A stretch of 64,000 nt of DNA from Liolophura sinensis (Eukaryota; Mollusca; Polyplacophora; Chitonida; Chitonidae), in assembly GCF_032854445.1 (NCBI RefSeq), contig NC_088301.1:56556512-56620511 (forward strand), in the 5' to 3' direction. The position numbers and the translations under genes are program-made. Shown here piece by piece: positions 24,074-35,732 of this stretch. Below the pieces are notes generated by a model that saw only the letters and a list, made by a program, of their open reading frames with translations, made no database searches and was not told where the DNA came from. How positions within the stretch are numbered: position 1 is the first letter of the stretch; every line of letters starts with the position of its first letter.

Positions 24074-25440
24074 CTTTATACCTTGTGGAAGACAGTTACA
24101 TGAATTTACTTGTGGCAGAGAATGGACAGCTGACAAAGGAAGAGCATATGTTTGCTAGTAACATGTGGGGAAATAATATTACTTTAAGGATAATGACTGC
24201 TGAATGTTCTCAAGTCATGTTCGTCAACCGAGTGACTTTGTGGTTGATTTATTATCATAGTAGTAAAATCTTAATACATTGCGCATATCTTCAAGTCTAA
24301 TATTGCTGCTTATGACTGTTAAAGAAGAGACAGCAACGCTCGTATTATGTCTACATTCTTTTGCAGTAGGATTACAGAGACCATTTTTCTATTGCAAATG
24401 TCATTCTCAAAATGGTACCTGCTTTTAAAATGGTTTTAATTACAGGTAGAAGTTCTGAGAAATACATATATCTTCATCTTTTTTTTATTTAGACATATTT
24501 ATGCATAGACACATGGTTGACTACATATAATATTGTGTTACTAAAAGTTAGCTTAGGCAAAAGTGGGTCAGTGTCTGTGGAAATTGACTAATTGCTTTCA
24601 TCACTGTCTTACCCCAAAATTTTGAGATCAATTTACTGAATGTAGTGCGGTATGAATGACATTATTGGATTCCTGCATTGATAGTCATACATTAGCTCCA
24701 TTCAAATACAAAATTGGTGAGGGAGTGGATGGTGGCTTTGAGATGCTTGTCTTTCAATCGCTAGGACACACAAATTACAAATTCAATCAGGGAGATTGTA
24801 GATTCCCCTGCTTGTCAGGCCATTGGAACAGTCTTCCACCAATGTGGTGTGCATGTCTATAGGTCATGTGTGAGAGTTTGTCAGTGACTTGCCATGATTT
24901 GGTGGTTTACCCCGGTTTCCTTTGCCATTAAACTGATCGCTATCATACAAGTATAAAATTCTTGAGTATGGCGTTAAACAACAATCAGACAAATTAATCT
25001 TTAAAAATCAGAGATACTTAATACGGCATTTGGAGTCATTCTAGATCAGTGACATTTAAAATATAGCAATTATTTAAAACATTTCTGCATATTTGGTTTA
25101 TCTAATTCTGCTTCAGCCATGGTACAAAGGGGCATGTTACCTTGAACTTTTTAAGAATTTACATGAATTGTTAGAATAAAATCCCCAAATAATAAAGACA
25201 AATTGACGAGATCTTATTTCACCAGTTATATGCGACCTAAAGTTTGCCAACTATCACTTCATCGTCGCTGCTCTAGTTTTGCGCTCTGTGCTGTAATCTT
25301 TTATCTTCTGGATAGGCTTAATAGTTTTTAATGATCTGTATCCTTGTTAATCAGAAAGGCAATGTTTACTGAGCTTTGCTGTACCACATCCATCTGAATT
25401 TGTTGATACATGTACTTGGCTGTTTTATTAAAAGGGAGCT
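24074..25440 (+). other. Probable NDUFAF3 3' UTR, including a SINE
   Basis: AT-rich sequence with no further exon. AATAAA-type signals occur near 25174 and 25191, plausible polyadenylation signals but not proven. A SINE-like copy lies at 24715-24995. Confidence 0.4.
24715..24995 (+). mobile_element. Second SINE type with a tRNA-like head
   Basis: The head GATGCTTGTCTTTCAATCGC then TAGGACACAC and AAATTCAATC resembles tRNA A/B-box spacing. The body GGTGGTTTACCCCGGTTTCC and tail TTCTTGAGTATGGCGTTAAA then CAATCAGACAAATTAAT follow. The tail resembles that of the main SINE, so the two share a 3' region with different heads. Confidence 0.65.
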
Positions 25441-26000
25441 GTGCGCTGCCTCGTGGTAGCATTATCAGAGTTTTTTGGTACTTGGCTGTAGTTTTGTGAG
25501 AGAGCTTTTGGTACTTGGCTGTAGTACTGTCAGGTTTTATCGTACTGGGCTGTAGTTTTGTGAGAGAGCTTTTGGTACTTGGCTGTAGTACTGTCAGGTT
25601 TTATCGTACTGGGCTGTAGTTTTGTGAGAGAGCTTTTGGTACTTGGCTGTAGTACTGTCAGGTTTTATCGTACTGGGCTGTAGTTTTGTGAGAGAGCTTT
25701 TGGTACTTGGCTGTAGTACTGTCAGGTTTTATCGTACTGGGCTGTAGTTTTGTGAGAGAGCTTTTGGTACTTGGCTGTAGTACTGTCAGGTTTTATCGTA
25801 CTGGGCTGTAGTTTTGTGAGAGAGCTTTTGGTACTTGGCTGTAGTACTGTCAGGTTTTATCGTACTGGGCTGTAGTTTTGTGAGAGGGCTTTTGGTACTT
25901 GGCTTTAGTACTGTCAGGTTTTATCGTACTGGGCTGTAGTTTTGTGAGAGAGCTTTTGGTACTTGGCTTTAGTATTGTCAAGGAGACTTAATTGGTACAT
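25440..26000. repeat. 64-bp tandem array
   Basis: About seven nearly identical 64-bp units (GAGAGAGCTTTTGGTACTTG, GCTGTAGTACTGTCAGG, TTTTATCGTACTGGGCTGTA). Each 64-bp unit is two diverged half-units of about 32 bp, so it is a dimeric higher-order repeat related to the array to its right. Confidence 0.95.
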
Positions 26001-27900
26001 AGCTGTAGCATTGTCAGACTATTGGTACTTGTCTGTAGTATTGTCAGATTTTTTCGTACTGGGCTGTAGTATTATGAGTGACCTTTTGGTACTTGGCTTT
26101 GTTATTGTCAAGGAGGCTTTTAATTGGTAGTTGGTTGTAGCATTGTCAGAATCTACTGGTGCATTGTGTACATGTAGTTTTGTCAGAGTCTACTGGTACT
26201 TGGCTGTAGTATTGTCAGAGTCTACTGGTACTCGGCCGTAGTATTGACAGTTTACTGGTAATTGGCTGCAGTTTTGTCAGGGAGTCTGTTTGTTCTTGGC
26301 AGTAGTATTGTGAGGGAGCTATTAGTACTTTGCTGTAGTAATGCCAGAGTCTGTTGGCTGTAATATTTTCATAGTTTGTTGGTACTTGGCTGTTTTATTG
26401 TCTCTGTTGGTACTTGGCTGTAGTATTGCCATAGATTGTCATAGTTTGTTGTTACTTGGCCGTGTTATTGTCATAGTTTGTTGTTACTTGGCCGTGGCAT
26501 TGTCATAGTTTGTTAATACTTGACTGGTATTGTCATAGTTTGTTGTTACTTGACTGGTATTGTCATGGTTTGTTGTTACTTGGCTGTGGTATTGTCATAG
26601 TTTGTTGTTACTTGGCTGTGGTATTGTCATAGTTTGTTGTTACTTGGCCGTGGTATTGTCATAGTTTGTTGTTACTTGGCCGTGGTATTGTCATAGTTTG
26701 TTGGTACTTGGCTGTGATATTGTCATAGTTTGTTGGTACTTGGCTGTGGTATTGTCATAGTTTGTTGTTTCTTGGCTGTGTTATTGTCATAGTTTGTTGT
26801 TACTTGACTGGTATTGTCATGGTTTGTTGTTACTTGGCTGTGGTATTGTCATAGTTTGTTGTTACTTGGCTGTGGTATTGTCATAGTTTGTTGTTACTTG
26901 GCCGTGGTATTGTCATAGTTTGTTGGTACTTGGCTGTGGTATTGTCATAGTTTGTAGGTACTTGGCTGTGGTATTGTCATAGTTTGTTGGTACTTGACTG
27001 TGGTATTGTCATAGTTTGTTGGTACTTGACTGGTATTGTCGTAGTTTGTTGTTACTTGGCTGTGTTATTGTCATAGTTTGTTGTTACTTGACTGTGGTAT
27101 TGTCATAGTTTGTTGTTACTTGGCTGTGTTATTGTCATAGTTTGTTGTTACTTGACTGTGGTATTGTCATAGTTTGTTGTTACTTGACTGTGGTATTGTC
27201 ATAGTTTGTTGTTACTTGGCTGTGGTATTGTCATAGTTTGTTGTTACTTGGCTGTGGTATTGTCATAGTTTGTTGTTACTTGGCTGTGGTATTGTCATAG
27301 TTTGTTGTTTCTTGGCTGTGGTATTGTCATAGTTTGTTGGTACTTGACTGTGGTATTGTCATAGTTTGTTGGTACTTGGCTGTGGTATTGTCATAGTTTG
27401 TTGGTACTCGACTGGTATTGTCATAGTTTGTTGGTACTTGGCTGTGATATTGTCATAGTTTGTAGGTACTTGGCTGTGGTATTGTCATAGTTTGTTGTTA
27501 CTTGACTGTGGTATTGTCATAGTTTGTTGGTACTTGACTGGTATTGTCAGTTTGTTGGTACTTGGCTGTGTTATTGTCATAGTTTGTAGGTACTTGGCTG
27601 TGGTATTGTCATAGTTTGTTGTTACTTGGCTGTGGTATTGTCATAGTTTGTTGTTACTTGACTGTGGTATTGTCATAGTTTGTTGTTACTTGGCTGTGGT
27701 ATTGTCATAGTTTGTTGTTACTTGGCTGTGGTATTGTCATAGTTTGTTGTTACTTGACTGTGGTATTGTCATAGTTTGTTGTTACTTGACTGTGGCATTG
27801 TCATACTTTGTTGGTACTTGACTGTGGTATTGTCATAGTTTGTTGTTACTTGGCTGTGCCATTGTCATACTTTGTTGTTACTTGACTGGTATTATCATGG
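26001..27900. repeat. 32-bp minisatellite array
   Basis: About 55 copies of TCATAGTTTGTTGTTACTTG plus GCTGTGGTATTG, with frequent 27/28-bp deletion variants (ACTTGACTGGTATTG). The left edge is degenerate and grades into the 64-bp array. Confidence 0.95.
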
Positions 27901-28220
27901 TTTGTTGTTACTTGGCTGTGGTATTGTCAGGGAGCTGTTGGTCCTTGGCTGTGGTATTGTCAGGGAACTGTTGGTCCTTGGCTGTGGTATTGTCAGGGAA
28001 CTGTTGGTCCTTGGCTGTGGTATTGTCAGGGAACTGTTGGTCCTTGGCTGTGGTATTGTCAGGGAGCTGTTGATCCTTGGCTGTGGTATTGTCAGGGAAC
28101 TGTTGGTCCTTGGCTGTGGTATTGTCAGGGAACTGTTGGTCATTAGCTATGGTATTGTTACAGTTTTTGGGTCTTTGGCTGTATTGTGAAAGAGTTTGTT
28201 GGTTCACAGCTGTGGTATTG
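27901..28220. repeat. 33-bp variant block of the same array
   Basis: About eight copies of TTGTCAGGGAACTGTTGGTC plus CTTGGCTGTGGTA. The unit gains one base relative to the 32-bp form. At 33 bp it stays open in several frames on both strands, which yields short repetitive open frames that I do not regard as genes. Confidence 0.95.
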
Positions 28221-31200
28221 TCAGTCTATTAGTGGTAACAGCATGTAGCCAAGTTTGTAAGGTGCATTACTCTTAACCACACGAGAAAGGGTTCTGACCA
28301 TGAACAGGGAATTTCCAGATTTCGCCATTTACATTGTCTGTAGGGGTCTTGGCGACCATAAATTCGGCCATCAAATGAACTACAAAACCTCTGGATCTTC
28401 TGATGTTTGATCAAGAAAAAAATATAAACCACAAAACCAGCATGTATCAAGATTCTCACACACTCACAAAACTTTCCTGCACTCCAGGCCTTTTGATTAG
28501 TTTCAAGTATAACTTTAAAATGTTCACTTTCACTTACTAAACATGCCTCGTATACACAAAATACATGGGGAGGATGCAAAGAGAGAATGTAAACATGGCC
28601 TGTTTCGATAAATTTCAAATAAGTTTTTCTTTTTTGAGAATAATTTTATACTAACCTTTTGAGGAATCTGAAATTTATATATCTGAAAGCCTCAGACTTA
28701 TCCATATTTTCAAGATGTCAAAAGTCTAGTATTCATACAAAATGGACAAACTCTGGGATGAGCATAGCACAAAGTTTCATTATTTTATTATCTGAGCTAT
28801 TTTAGCAAAAGCTCAGACTTAGCACATCACCATATAGTTCCACAAACATGTTATTTTATTCCATGTCCAATTCACCTTACCAAATCACAAACATGTTATT
28901 TTATTCCATGTCCAATTCACCTTACCAAATCACAAACATGTTATTTTATTCCATGTCCAATTCACCTTACCAAATCACAGAACACAATCAATTCAGATGA
29001 CAATCACAGTGACCAGTGCACCCATCATCACGTTACCTTTTGAAAATTTAACCTGTTGAATATAACTGAGAAGGAACAATAAAGTGTTTCTAAAAAAATG
29101 ATAGAGCTAAAATGAACAGATGGGCTGTTTTAGTATCATACACTGTGCATTAAACCAATCATATACACAGAAATTTAAATTTTCGTCATGCATGAAATTG
29201 TTTTTCCATGCGCTTGGAAATATGAAAACTATACAGATGTGTGAGGTAGCGTATGTACAAAGGTTTTATCCTGCAGGTGCATATGTACTAAAAGTATTCT
29301 ACATGCGGTAAACATATTTGCAAATTTCAAAGAGTCTAACCTAATCTTTGTATTAATCCAGTATTGCATAATTATTTAATCACAACAACAACAGAAACAA
29401 TCAAATAATACAAAGATTACATACTCTTTAAAAATTTACTTAAAACTATATCTTATTAAAGAAAGAAATTGAAGTGAAAGGTTGCCTAGAGACAGCACAT
29501 AATTAAGTTTTCTACATACAGTTCTTAGGGTTACAAAATTGGGAACAGTGTGATTCTATCACTAACAATGTGGAAAACACAACAGTTCCTGCCACTAGAG
29601 TATGTGGGAACAAAATCTTCTTGACGATCTTACTTAAAACTTTCATTTCGTACATATCTATATTTTGAGTATCCTGGATCAGAGATGCAATTAAAGTATG
29701 TTGTATACTGTATATATTAGTACAATTCAAAGCAATCACTTAATGGTAAGTTTCACAGACAGTGACTACATTGACTAAAGTGACATAATAATGGTTTAAA
29801 CTATCTTTTAACTGCAGATCAGTAAAGAAGAAACTTAATGGCAAGCATGCATTACAGTACCAAAAACCAACAATAATTATGCAACACAGAGTATATTTAT
29901 TATGCAAGATACAGGTCTGACCTCAACTAGATACCCCTCATTTAAAGCAGGTACCTTTAATATTTAAATGTGTGATTTTTACAAAGGATGCACCAATTAT
30001 TTAATGCCATTCTATCGTGACTTTAGAATGCACAATGACATTTATTAAAGATTAGATTAATGTGATATTTAACACACACAAAACACATCTTGCTTATAAA
30101 ATTTTTAGTGAACATACCAAAACTTTTCAATTGGCTATTTTATTGATTTTGTATAAAACACAACCTTGTATCACAGTGATAAAAAGTATATCACCATAGT
30201 ATTTAAAAAAAAAAGAGAGAAAAAAATCATTGCTCACACAGAAGCAAATAAAATAGTGCAGGTTTACCATAATTAAAAAAACTGATACCATTAACAGCTG
30301 AGAATTAAAACTAGTTCTGTTTACCCAAGGCACATATAATATGTTTAAGTAGAAAATAAAAACACAGAAATATACTGTATACTACAAACAGGTGTTAGTT
30401 CCTTCAATTAATTACTAGTTATCATGACAGTAAGACATACTTGCTATAGCTAGTCCACTACAATACATATTTATTGTGTAATATATATCTGTGCAGTGTA
30501 AATTAAGTGTATCACAGGCAAAACTAAGCTTAGTATGTACAGGCAAAATATACACACAAGACATCTAAGAAATCAGTTCACAACACTTAAAAATCACTAG
30601 GTTCCCCCTGTGCAAGACAGAAGTAGCGTGTTAAGAGCACAGTAATAGCCTGAAACTCTGAACAAAAGTACAGGTGTCTCCTCTTGTGTACACAGCCTAT
30701 CAGCAATACACAACACTAGGCTGACAATACATAATAAATCAATCACACTACAACATGTCCACATTAAACTGACACAATGGAAAACCATAATTTGTGCCTT
30801 AATATGTGTAGGTGCACATTTTATAGAAAAAAAAAAGTTGATGCCATGTTTGTCAGTGTATGTTGTTGGCATTCAAATAACAATGACATGACTCTAATGT
30901 AGCTAAAGAGACAAGACCGGGGATTTTTTAAAAAAAGAATCAATCAGAGCAAATCAAAAGGGACCTTGCTATTATTTAGAATATAAATGGGTTGCATTGA
31001 GTATAACTTTACAACTGTTTTAATATCATAAATAGTACACGTGCGATTTATAGTAAGATCAATCAGTATAGCCTCTTAACTTTCTTGCATGCAAAAACTC
31101 ATGTCACACTTTTCTGTGATACCTTGAAAACCATCAATCTAGAGACAAGTGTGATTTAGTATTCCATTAAACAAAATGTTTATCAAAAAAGTACACCAAA

Positions 31201-32173
31201 CTTCCAATCACTTTTAATTTTATAGCATGTGTGAAAAGGTTCAGGAATTCAGACCCAGTGATCCTCTATCCGAGAAAAACGATGTGTACGGTGCAGACAT
31301 GTTCACAATCAGTTTATCCTCAACCTTGCATACTTTCCTATCTTACTTTAATTTGGTTTGATGACAGATAAATCTGATGATAGTCAAATAGAACCTCTGA
31401 GCTTATATTGGTGAATTAGACCCTTCTGGGTTTACATCAGTCGTTTTCCTTACTTTGTAATCAGTAAAACAGTCTTCAGTATGTAGAAAAAAAATTAAAA
31501 TGGGGTAAGCTGCAAAATTTATTATACAGAAGTCTCAAATTTTAAATGATTAATGCTAATGTTAGAGATGTTGTGATCTGATAAAAATACACTACTCCTT
31601 AAAACCTTAAAAGCAGAACAAATAAATTTGAGCTTTTGGTCTCATCGTTGGAGCTCAGTTTACTATCACGAATAAGTACATCCCCCTCCAACTAAACTCA
31701 TAAAGAGAGAAGTTTTCACCATGCCCAAAATAGATATACTGAAGTACTTAAATCATAAGATCCAAGATAAGTTTGAATCTCTTGTCATAAAAAAATCAGG
31801 GGGTGATCATATAAACAGGGCTCCATATTTGTATATGTAAGGATACTAAAATCTGGAGGAGGTGGGGTTAATCTGTAGTTTTTAATACTAGAAAATGCCA
31901 CAAAAAAAAGGTTTTTTGATGAAACATCTGGAAGGGAAAGCTTGCACATATGATAGCACTTGTCAAATCAAAGTCACATTCCACCCAGTGTAGCAGAAAA
32001 ATACAACTTGCACAGTTAACAAGCACTCTCTACAAATGGCTAAATAAATATTACATAATCTACTAAATTGGCTGTAAAAAATTTAGTACTCTCCTAGCAC
32101 AAAATATCGAGACATCCAAGCATCTAGAGAAGTTGGTGCTGACATTCGAATGTATTAACACTACACTGCATTT
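28221..32173 (-). other. AT-rich stretch, probable 3' UTR and downstream of the - strand gene
   Basis: No exon or domain seen in about 4 kb. It is AT-rich and has few repeats, unlike the flanking arrays, which fits a long 3' UTR of the gene at 32174-33052. Candidate polyadenylation signals on the - strand (TTTATT on +) are numerous. Confidence 0.35.
28841..28975. repeat. Perfect 45-bp triplication
   Basis: Three head-to-tail identical copies (28841-28885, 28886-28930, 28931-28975) of a unit starting CACAAACATGTTATTTTATT. Each copy carries AATAAA on the - strand. Confidence 0.95.
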
Positions 32174-33052
32174 CTATTTCCTCAGAGGACACATCGCAAA
32201 ATATTGTGGGTGTGTTGGTTTAGGTTGTATCCTACTGTATGTGGACACCCTTTTACAGTTTTCTTTACTGTATGGTTTCCTGGATGATGATGCCATTCGT
32301 TTTTGTCCTCCTATTGTTTGACTTGTAAAAACATTAGTCTCAGAGTTGATCAGATTTTGCCCACCATGGCTACCCAGGGCCTGACGGAGTTCTGGGTGCT
32401 TCACCACGACATCACTTTCACCAGACAGTCTCTGAATCCCCTGCACTCTTTCAGCTGTGTTTTGAACAGCTTTTTGTAGGGTTAGTTTAAACCTCAATCT
32501 TGCTGCCTGCAGCCTCCCTTTACTTGGCAAAGGCCCATTCAAACAGTCTTCTTGAGACAATTGTTCAAATGTCTCATTTTGATTATTCACTAAACATGGC
32601 CTGTCTACATCATCTTTTCTTGTGTCACTGGGAAATAACTGTTTCTTAGGTTGTGCAGCGGAAGCAACTTGTGCATTCTTATTCCTGGTCGCGTCTTGTG
32701 TGAAGAACGAAGAGCTTAGGGCAGAAAAATCCGGAAACCCTTGCAACTCAGCCCCACTGATTGGAGTAAATTTAAGACGTTGTGGTGGAGTAGCTAAAGT
32801 CTTTTGGAAAGAATGTGGGCTCACTCTCTTCCCATCTGGACTCAAAAACAGGCGTTCTCCTTTACCTTTAGGGCTCAACATAAACCCAACATTTTTTCCA
32901 TCATCACCTATCAAGTTGAAGATATTCTCTTCAAAAGATGCAATGAAATTTTTATCCCACTCATCAAAGGTCAGATTATCAAGGTCATCTGGAGCTGAGT
33001 CCATACAACTGTCAGGGTTGTCTAAAACACTGTTAAAATTAAAGTGTTCCAT
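32174..33052 (-). CDS. Unrecognised 292-aa protein, Ser/Thr-Pro rich with KEN-box-like motif
   Basis: A single uninterrupted coding exon. I take ATG at 33052 (MEHFNFNSVLDNPD) as the start, because the frame extends upstream only to a GTG. Composition is polar and looks disordered. Residues about 20-55 are acidic and aromatic (DDLDNLTFDEWDKNFIASFE). Four or five proline-directed sites follow (LSPKGK, LSPDGK, VSPHSF, ATPPQR, FTPIS), typical CDK/MAPK targets. A basic stretch lies at RLQAARLRFKLTLQKA. Near the C-terminus is SKENCK, matching the KEN box recognised by the anaphase-promoting complex. I do not recognise the family. Phosphosites plus KEN suggest, without proving, a cell-cycle-regulated protein. 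A spliced 5' exon is possible: ACACCTCAG just upstream could be an acceptor. Confidence 0.75.
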   Translation of the reverse strand: MEHFNFNSVLDNPDSCMDSAPDDLDNLTFDEWDKNFIASFEENIFNLIGDDGKNVGFMLSPKGKGERLFLSPDGKRVSPHSFQKTLATPPQRLKFTPISGAELQGFPDFSALSSSFFTQDATRNKNAQVASAAQPKKQLFPSDTRKDDVDRPCLVNNQNETFEQLSQEDCLNGPLPSKGRLQAARLRFKLTLQKAVQNTAERVQGIQRLSGESDVVVKHPELRQALGSHGGQNLINSETNVFTSQTIGGQKRMASSSRKPYSKENCKRVSTYSRIQPKPTHPQYFAMCPLRK

Positions 33053-34500
33053 AATCAAAAGAAGTCTTGTAGTTTTTGATTTCAAATGAAAAACACGATG
33101 AATCACTGTCTGAGGTGTCGGCAGAACCAGTGCACAGAAGCTGATGACAGATGCATGATTGCAAAACCAAACTGTTTATCGTGGCCAAAAATGTCCACCG
33201 TCACAGCTTCTCTGTAAATGAATGAAAAATCTTTAGGAACAAGAACAAGTTTCTATAACAGCCCTCAGGCCTTTAATCAAGAAATTAAAGCGAATTTATT
33301 TATTTATCTGATTGATGCTTAACTGCATGCTCAACAATTTTTCACATGAATGATTTCCATCAGTTGAATGGGGGAATTACATTAAAGGAAAGTATTCTAG
33401 AATTGGTACATTATGACATATTTTGGTAATACAGATAAACAATTTACAGCAATTTTAGTTATCAATAAATGTAAATCAATTTTATGCCATAAGGATCAAA
33501 CAATGCGAGACAGAGATCAAACAATCTGCCACAAAAGAGGTCTTAATGGTAAGCACACCAATAAAACATAAAGTTGTCACTTCTGTTCTTTAGGCTCTTT
33601 TCGTAATTTCATATGTTGGCTTATTTGGAACAAAGAACGTCATTTACTTTAGGTGTGACACAGCACTATAAAGTTGACAAGATAACTTTTATCCTGTCTA
33701 TAAACTGAGTAACTTTAGCTTCGTCCAAAGCTCTTTAAATTTAGAAGCAGAGTTTCCCATTGATAACCTAGTGAAATTCTTAACAAAAATAACACACGAC
33801 AATGAAATGTCGAGACAATTTTTCTACAAGATATAATTATATCTTCATGATTTTCTGACACTCCGTTTTTGTATGGCCCACGAAAAAGTAAAGTCAGTGT
33901 TACACATACGCATCTATCACGACTGCATGTATTATCACACTGTGCCTCTGTGGTTCGACACAATCCTTGTTACCCTCGCTGATTATAGTATGGTTCGCTC
34001 TTAACATTATGGGCCGTCATGCTGCCCTGTTACATACCAATGTTGTTGTTGTCAAACCATTCATTCACTCAAGCGACACAATAAGGGCGATCGCGGCCTC
34101 CAGCAAGCTAAGTCTTAACATCTTTCAGCGCCATTTAGACATGGTTGTGCCATACGACAAATCTGCCACATACAGGGATTTCCTGGGTAATTTTTCATTA
34201 ACAGAATCATCCTCCTTCGCATGTCCTCTACCGCCAACTGGTTCACTAAAATTGGCGCCATGATCGTTTCGTCAGCAGATTTCTCCTTTGCTGTGATCGC
34301 ATTGGTCTAAACTTAGTAAATATAGCCAATGGATAACTGGTATTCCTGATGGCTGCGGCATGCATTGACCGTAGACAAACAGACAGAAATGGAAGGGGAT
34401 CTTGTTTATATTGCTTTCTGTTGGCTAAACGTTAAAATATGACGCTCAAGACGAGTGCAAGTCCTCAACAGTTGCACAGGTAAGTAAAGAAATTGTCCTT
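33053..34500. promoter_or_regulatory. Putative divergent promoter region
   Basis: This region lies between the start of the - strand gene and a candidate first exon of the + strand zinc-finger gene. ATTGG (CCAAT on the - strand) occurs at 34251 and 34301, and CCAAT on the + strand at 34326. The E2F-like TTGGCGCC is at 34252-34259. Clustered CCAAT boxes with an E2F-type site are typical of animal cell-cycle promoters. No transcription start can be read from the sequence. Confidence 0.35.
34400..34479 (+). other. Candidate 5' UTR exon of the zinc-finger gene
   Basis: A consensus donor, CACAG|GTAAGTAAAG, follows base 34479. The left limit is a guess. The matching acceptor would be TTTTTTCAG before 39671. 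No coding potential is needed, since the first ATG of the long frame is at 39813. Confidence 0.3.
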
Positions 34501-35444
34501 TTGCGGCTGTCTCTTGCACATGGGCTTGGTTAAAATGCAGTGGAGTTGGCATTTCCTTCTGACTGATGAGTCCGACCTGGCAAATTTCAGACGTTTTGCA
34601 ATGGCTGGTTTCTTGTTGAGATTTCGGGTCAGATTATAAGCGTGGATTTGCCAGTGGATAGCGAGACTAGTTACTCTAGTGTCTAAACCGAGAGCCTCAG
34701 AGCCTGCGTTAAAATGTAGGCCGTGTGAATTAATTCTGTGTGATGTTATGGCATAGCGAGGGGTTATGACCGAGAGAGCGTATAGTGGTATATGCATGAA
34801 TTATCGGCTTCAGCATTGGCCGATCCTGCCTGCCCAGATAGTGCGGCTCATAGCCTAATTATGGTTGACTGTGAAGTAGAGCGTCGGTATTGATCGGGTT
34901 ACAATGGCTGTGTTCTGCTATTGCAAAAGATGAATTTTCCAGCTACAATTTGGATGTCTCTTCCAGGTTTATAATGTCGAATTTTGTGGCTTCTGGTATC
35001 CTGGTAATAGGACCTCTGCAGCAGAGTTGTGGGTGGGGCCATTGAAGGTGGGACTGGCATTTCCCTCACCTAGCTGTTGGTCACTGTGTAAGCTATCATC
35101 AGCTGCAGTTTTCTTCTGAAGTAACCAGCTGTTAAATCATTGAAGTTGGTTATTAACATATTTCAGGCATCCAAGAAAATGTGATTCCAGAAGAAAATAC
35201 TGCCAACAGTGCATTTGTGTTGCATCTTCTGAATTGAATCTCTCAGTCTTGAGATTTCTCCTTTAACTGACATCAGTGGATGTTGATTTGACAGTTCAGT
35301 GGTCTAACTGAACCATGTGTAATATATTTGAGATGAAGTGTGTCCTGATATTCCAGGTTGAAGGTAGTTGTAATGGTGTACACATGAAGCAAGAATATCA
35401 TTTTTAGTTTGAAGGTCTTACTATGATTTTCTACTTTTTGTTGG

Positions 35445-35732
35445 GAAAAAGGCCAGATATGATAACTTGATCTGTTTGACAGTTGCTTAAGTAGCTTGTG
35501 TAGCCTTGCATTGGAATATCAGTTGAACAGCTCTTGATACCTGCTTACTTTTATCTTATATAGTAACTTCAGGGCTTTATTTTAGGGGGAAAAAAGCCAG
35601 ATATGATAACTTGATCTGTATGACAGTTGCTTAAGTAGCTTGTGAAGCCTTCCATTGGACTATCAGTGGAACAGCTCTTGATACCTGCTTACTTTTATCT
35701 TATATAGCAACTTCAGGGCTTTATTTTAGGTA
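35445..35732. repeat. 144-bp tandem duplication
   Basis: Two copies, from about 35445 and about 35589, of a 144-bp segment containing CCAGATATGATAACTTGATC and CTTCAGGGCTTTATTTTAGG. They differ at a handful of bases, so the event is fairly recent. Confidence 0.9.

Noticed and set aside
27840-28207. Repetitive open frames on both strands (GIVRELLVLGC and TNSSLTIPQPR types)
   Set aside because: Translations of the 33-bp tandem repeat; no start context or conserved domain.
28229-28618. 129-codon - strand open frame
   Set aside because: Low-similarity sequence next to the tandem array; no domain and no plausible exon borders.
32622-33089. 155-codon + strand open frame
   Set aside because: Antisense of the 292-residue - strand protein, which has better composition and motifs.
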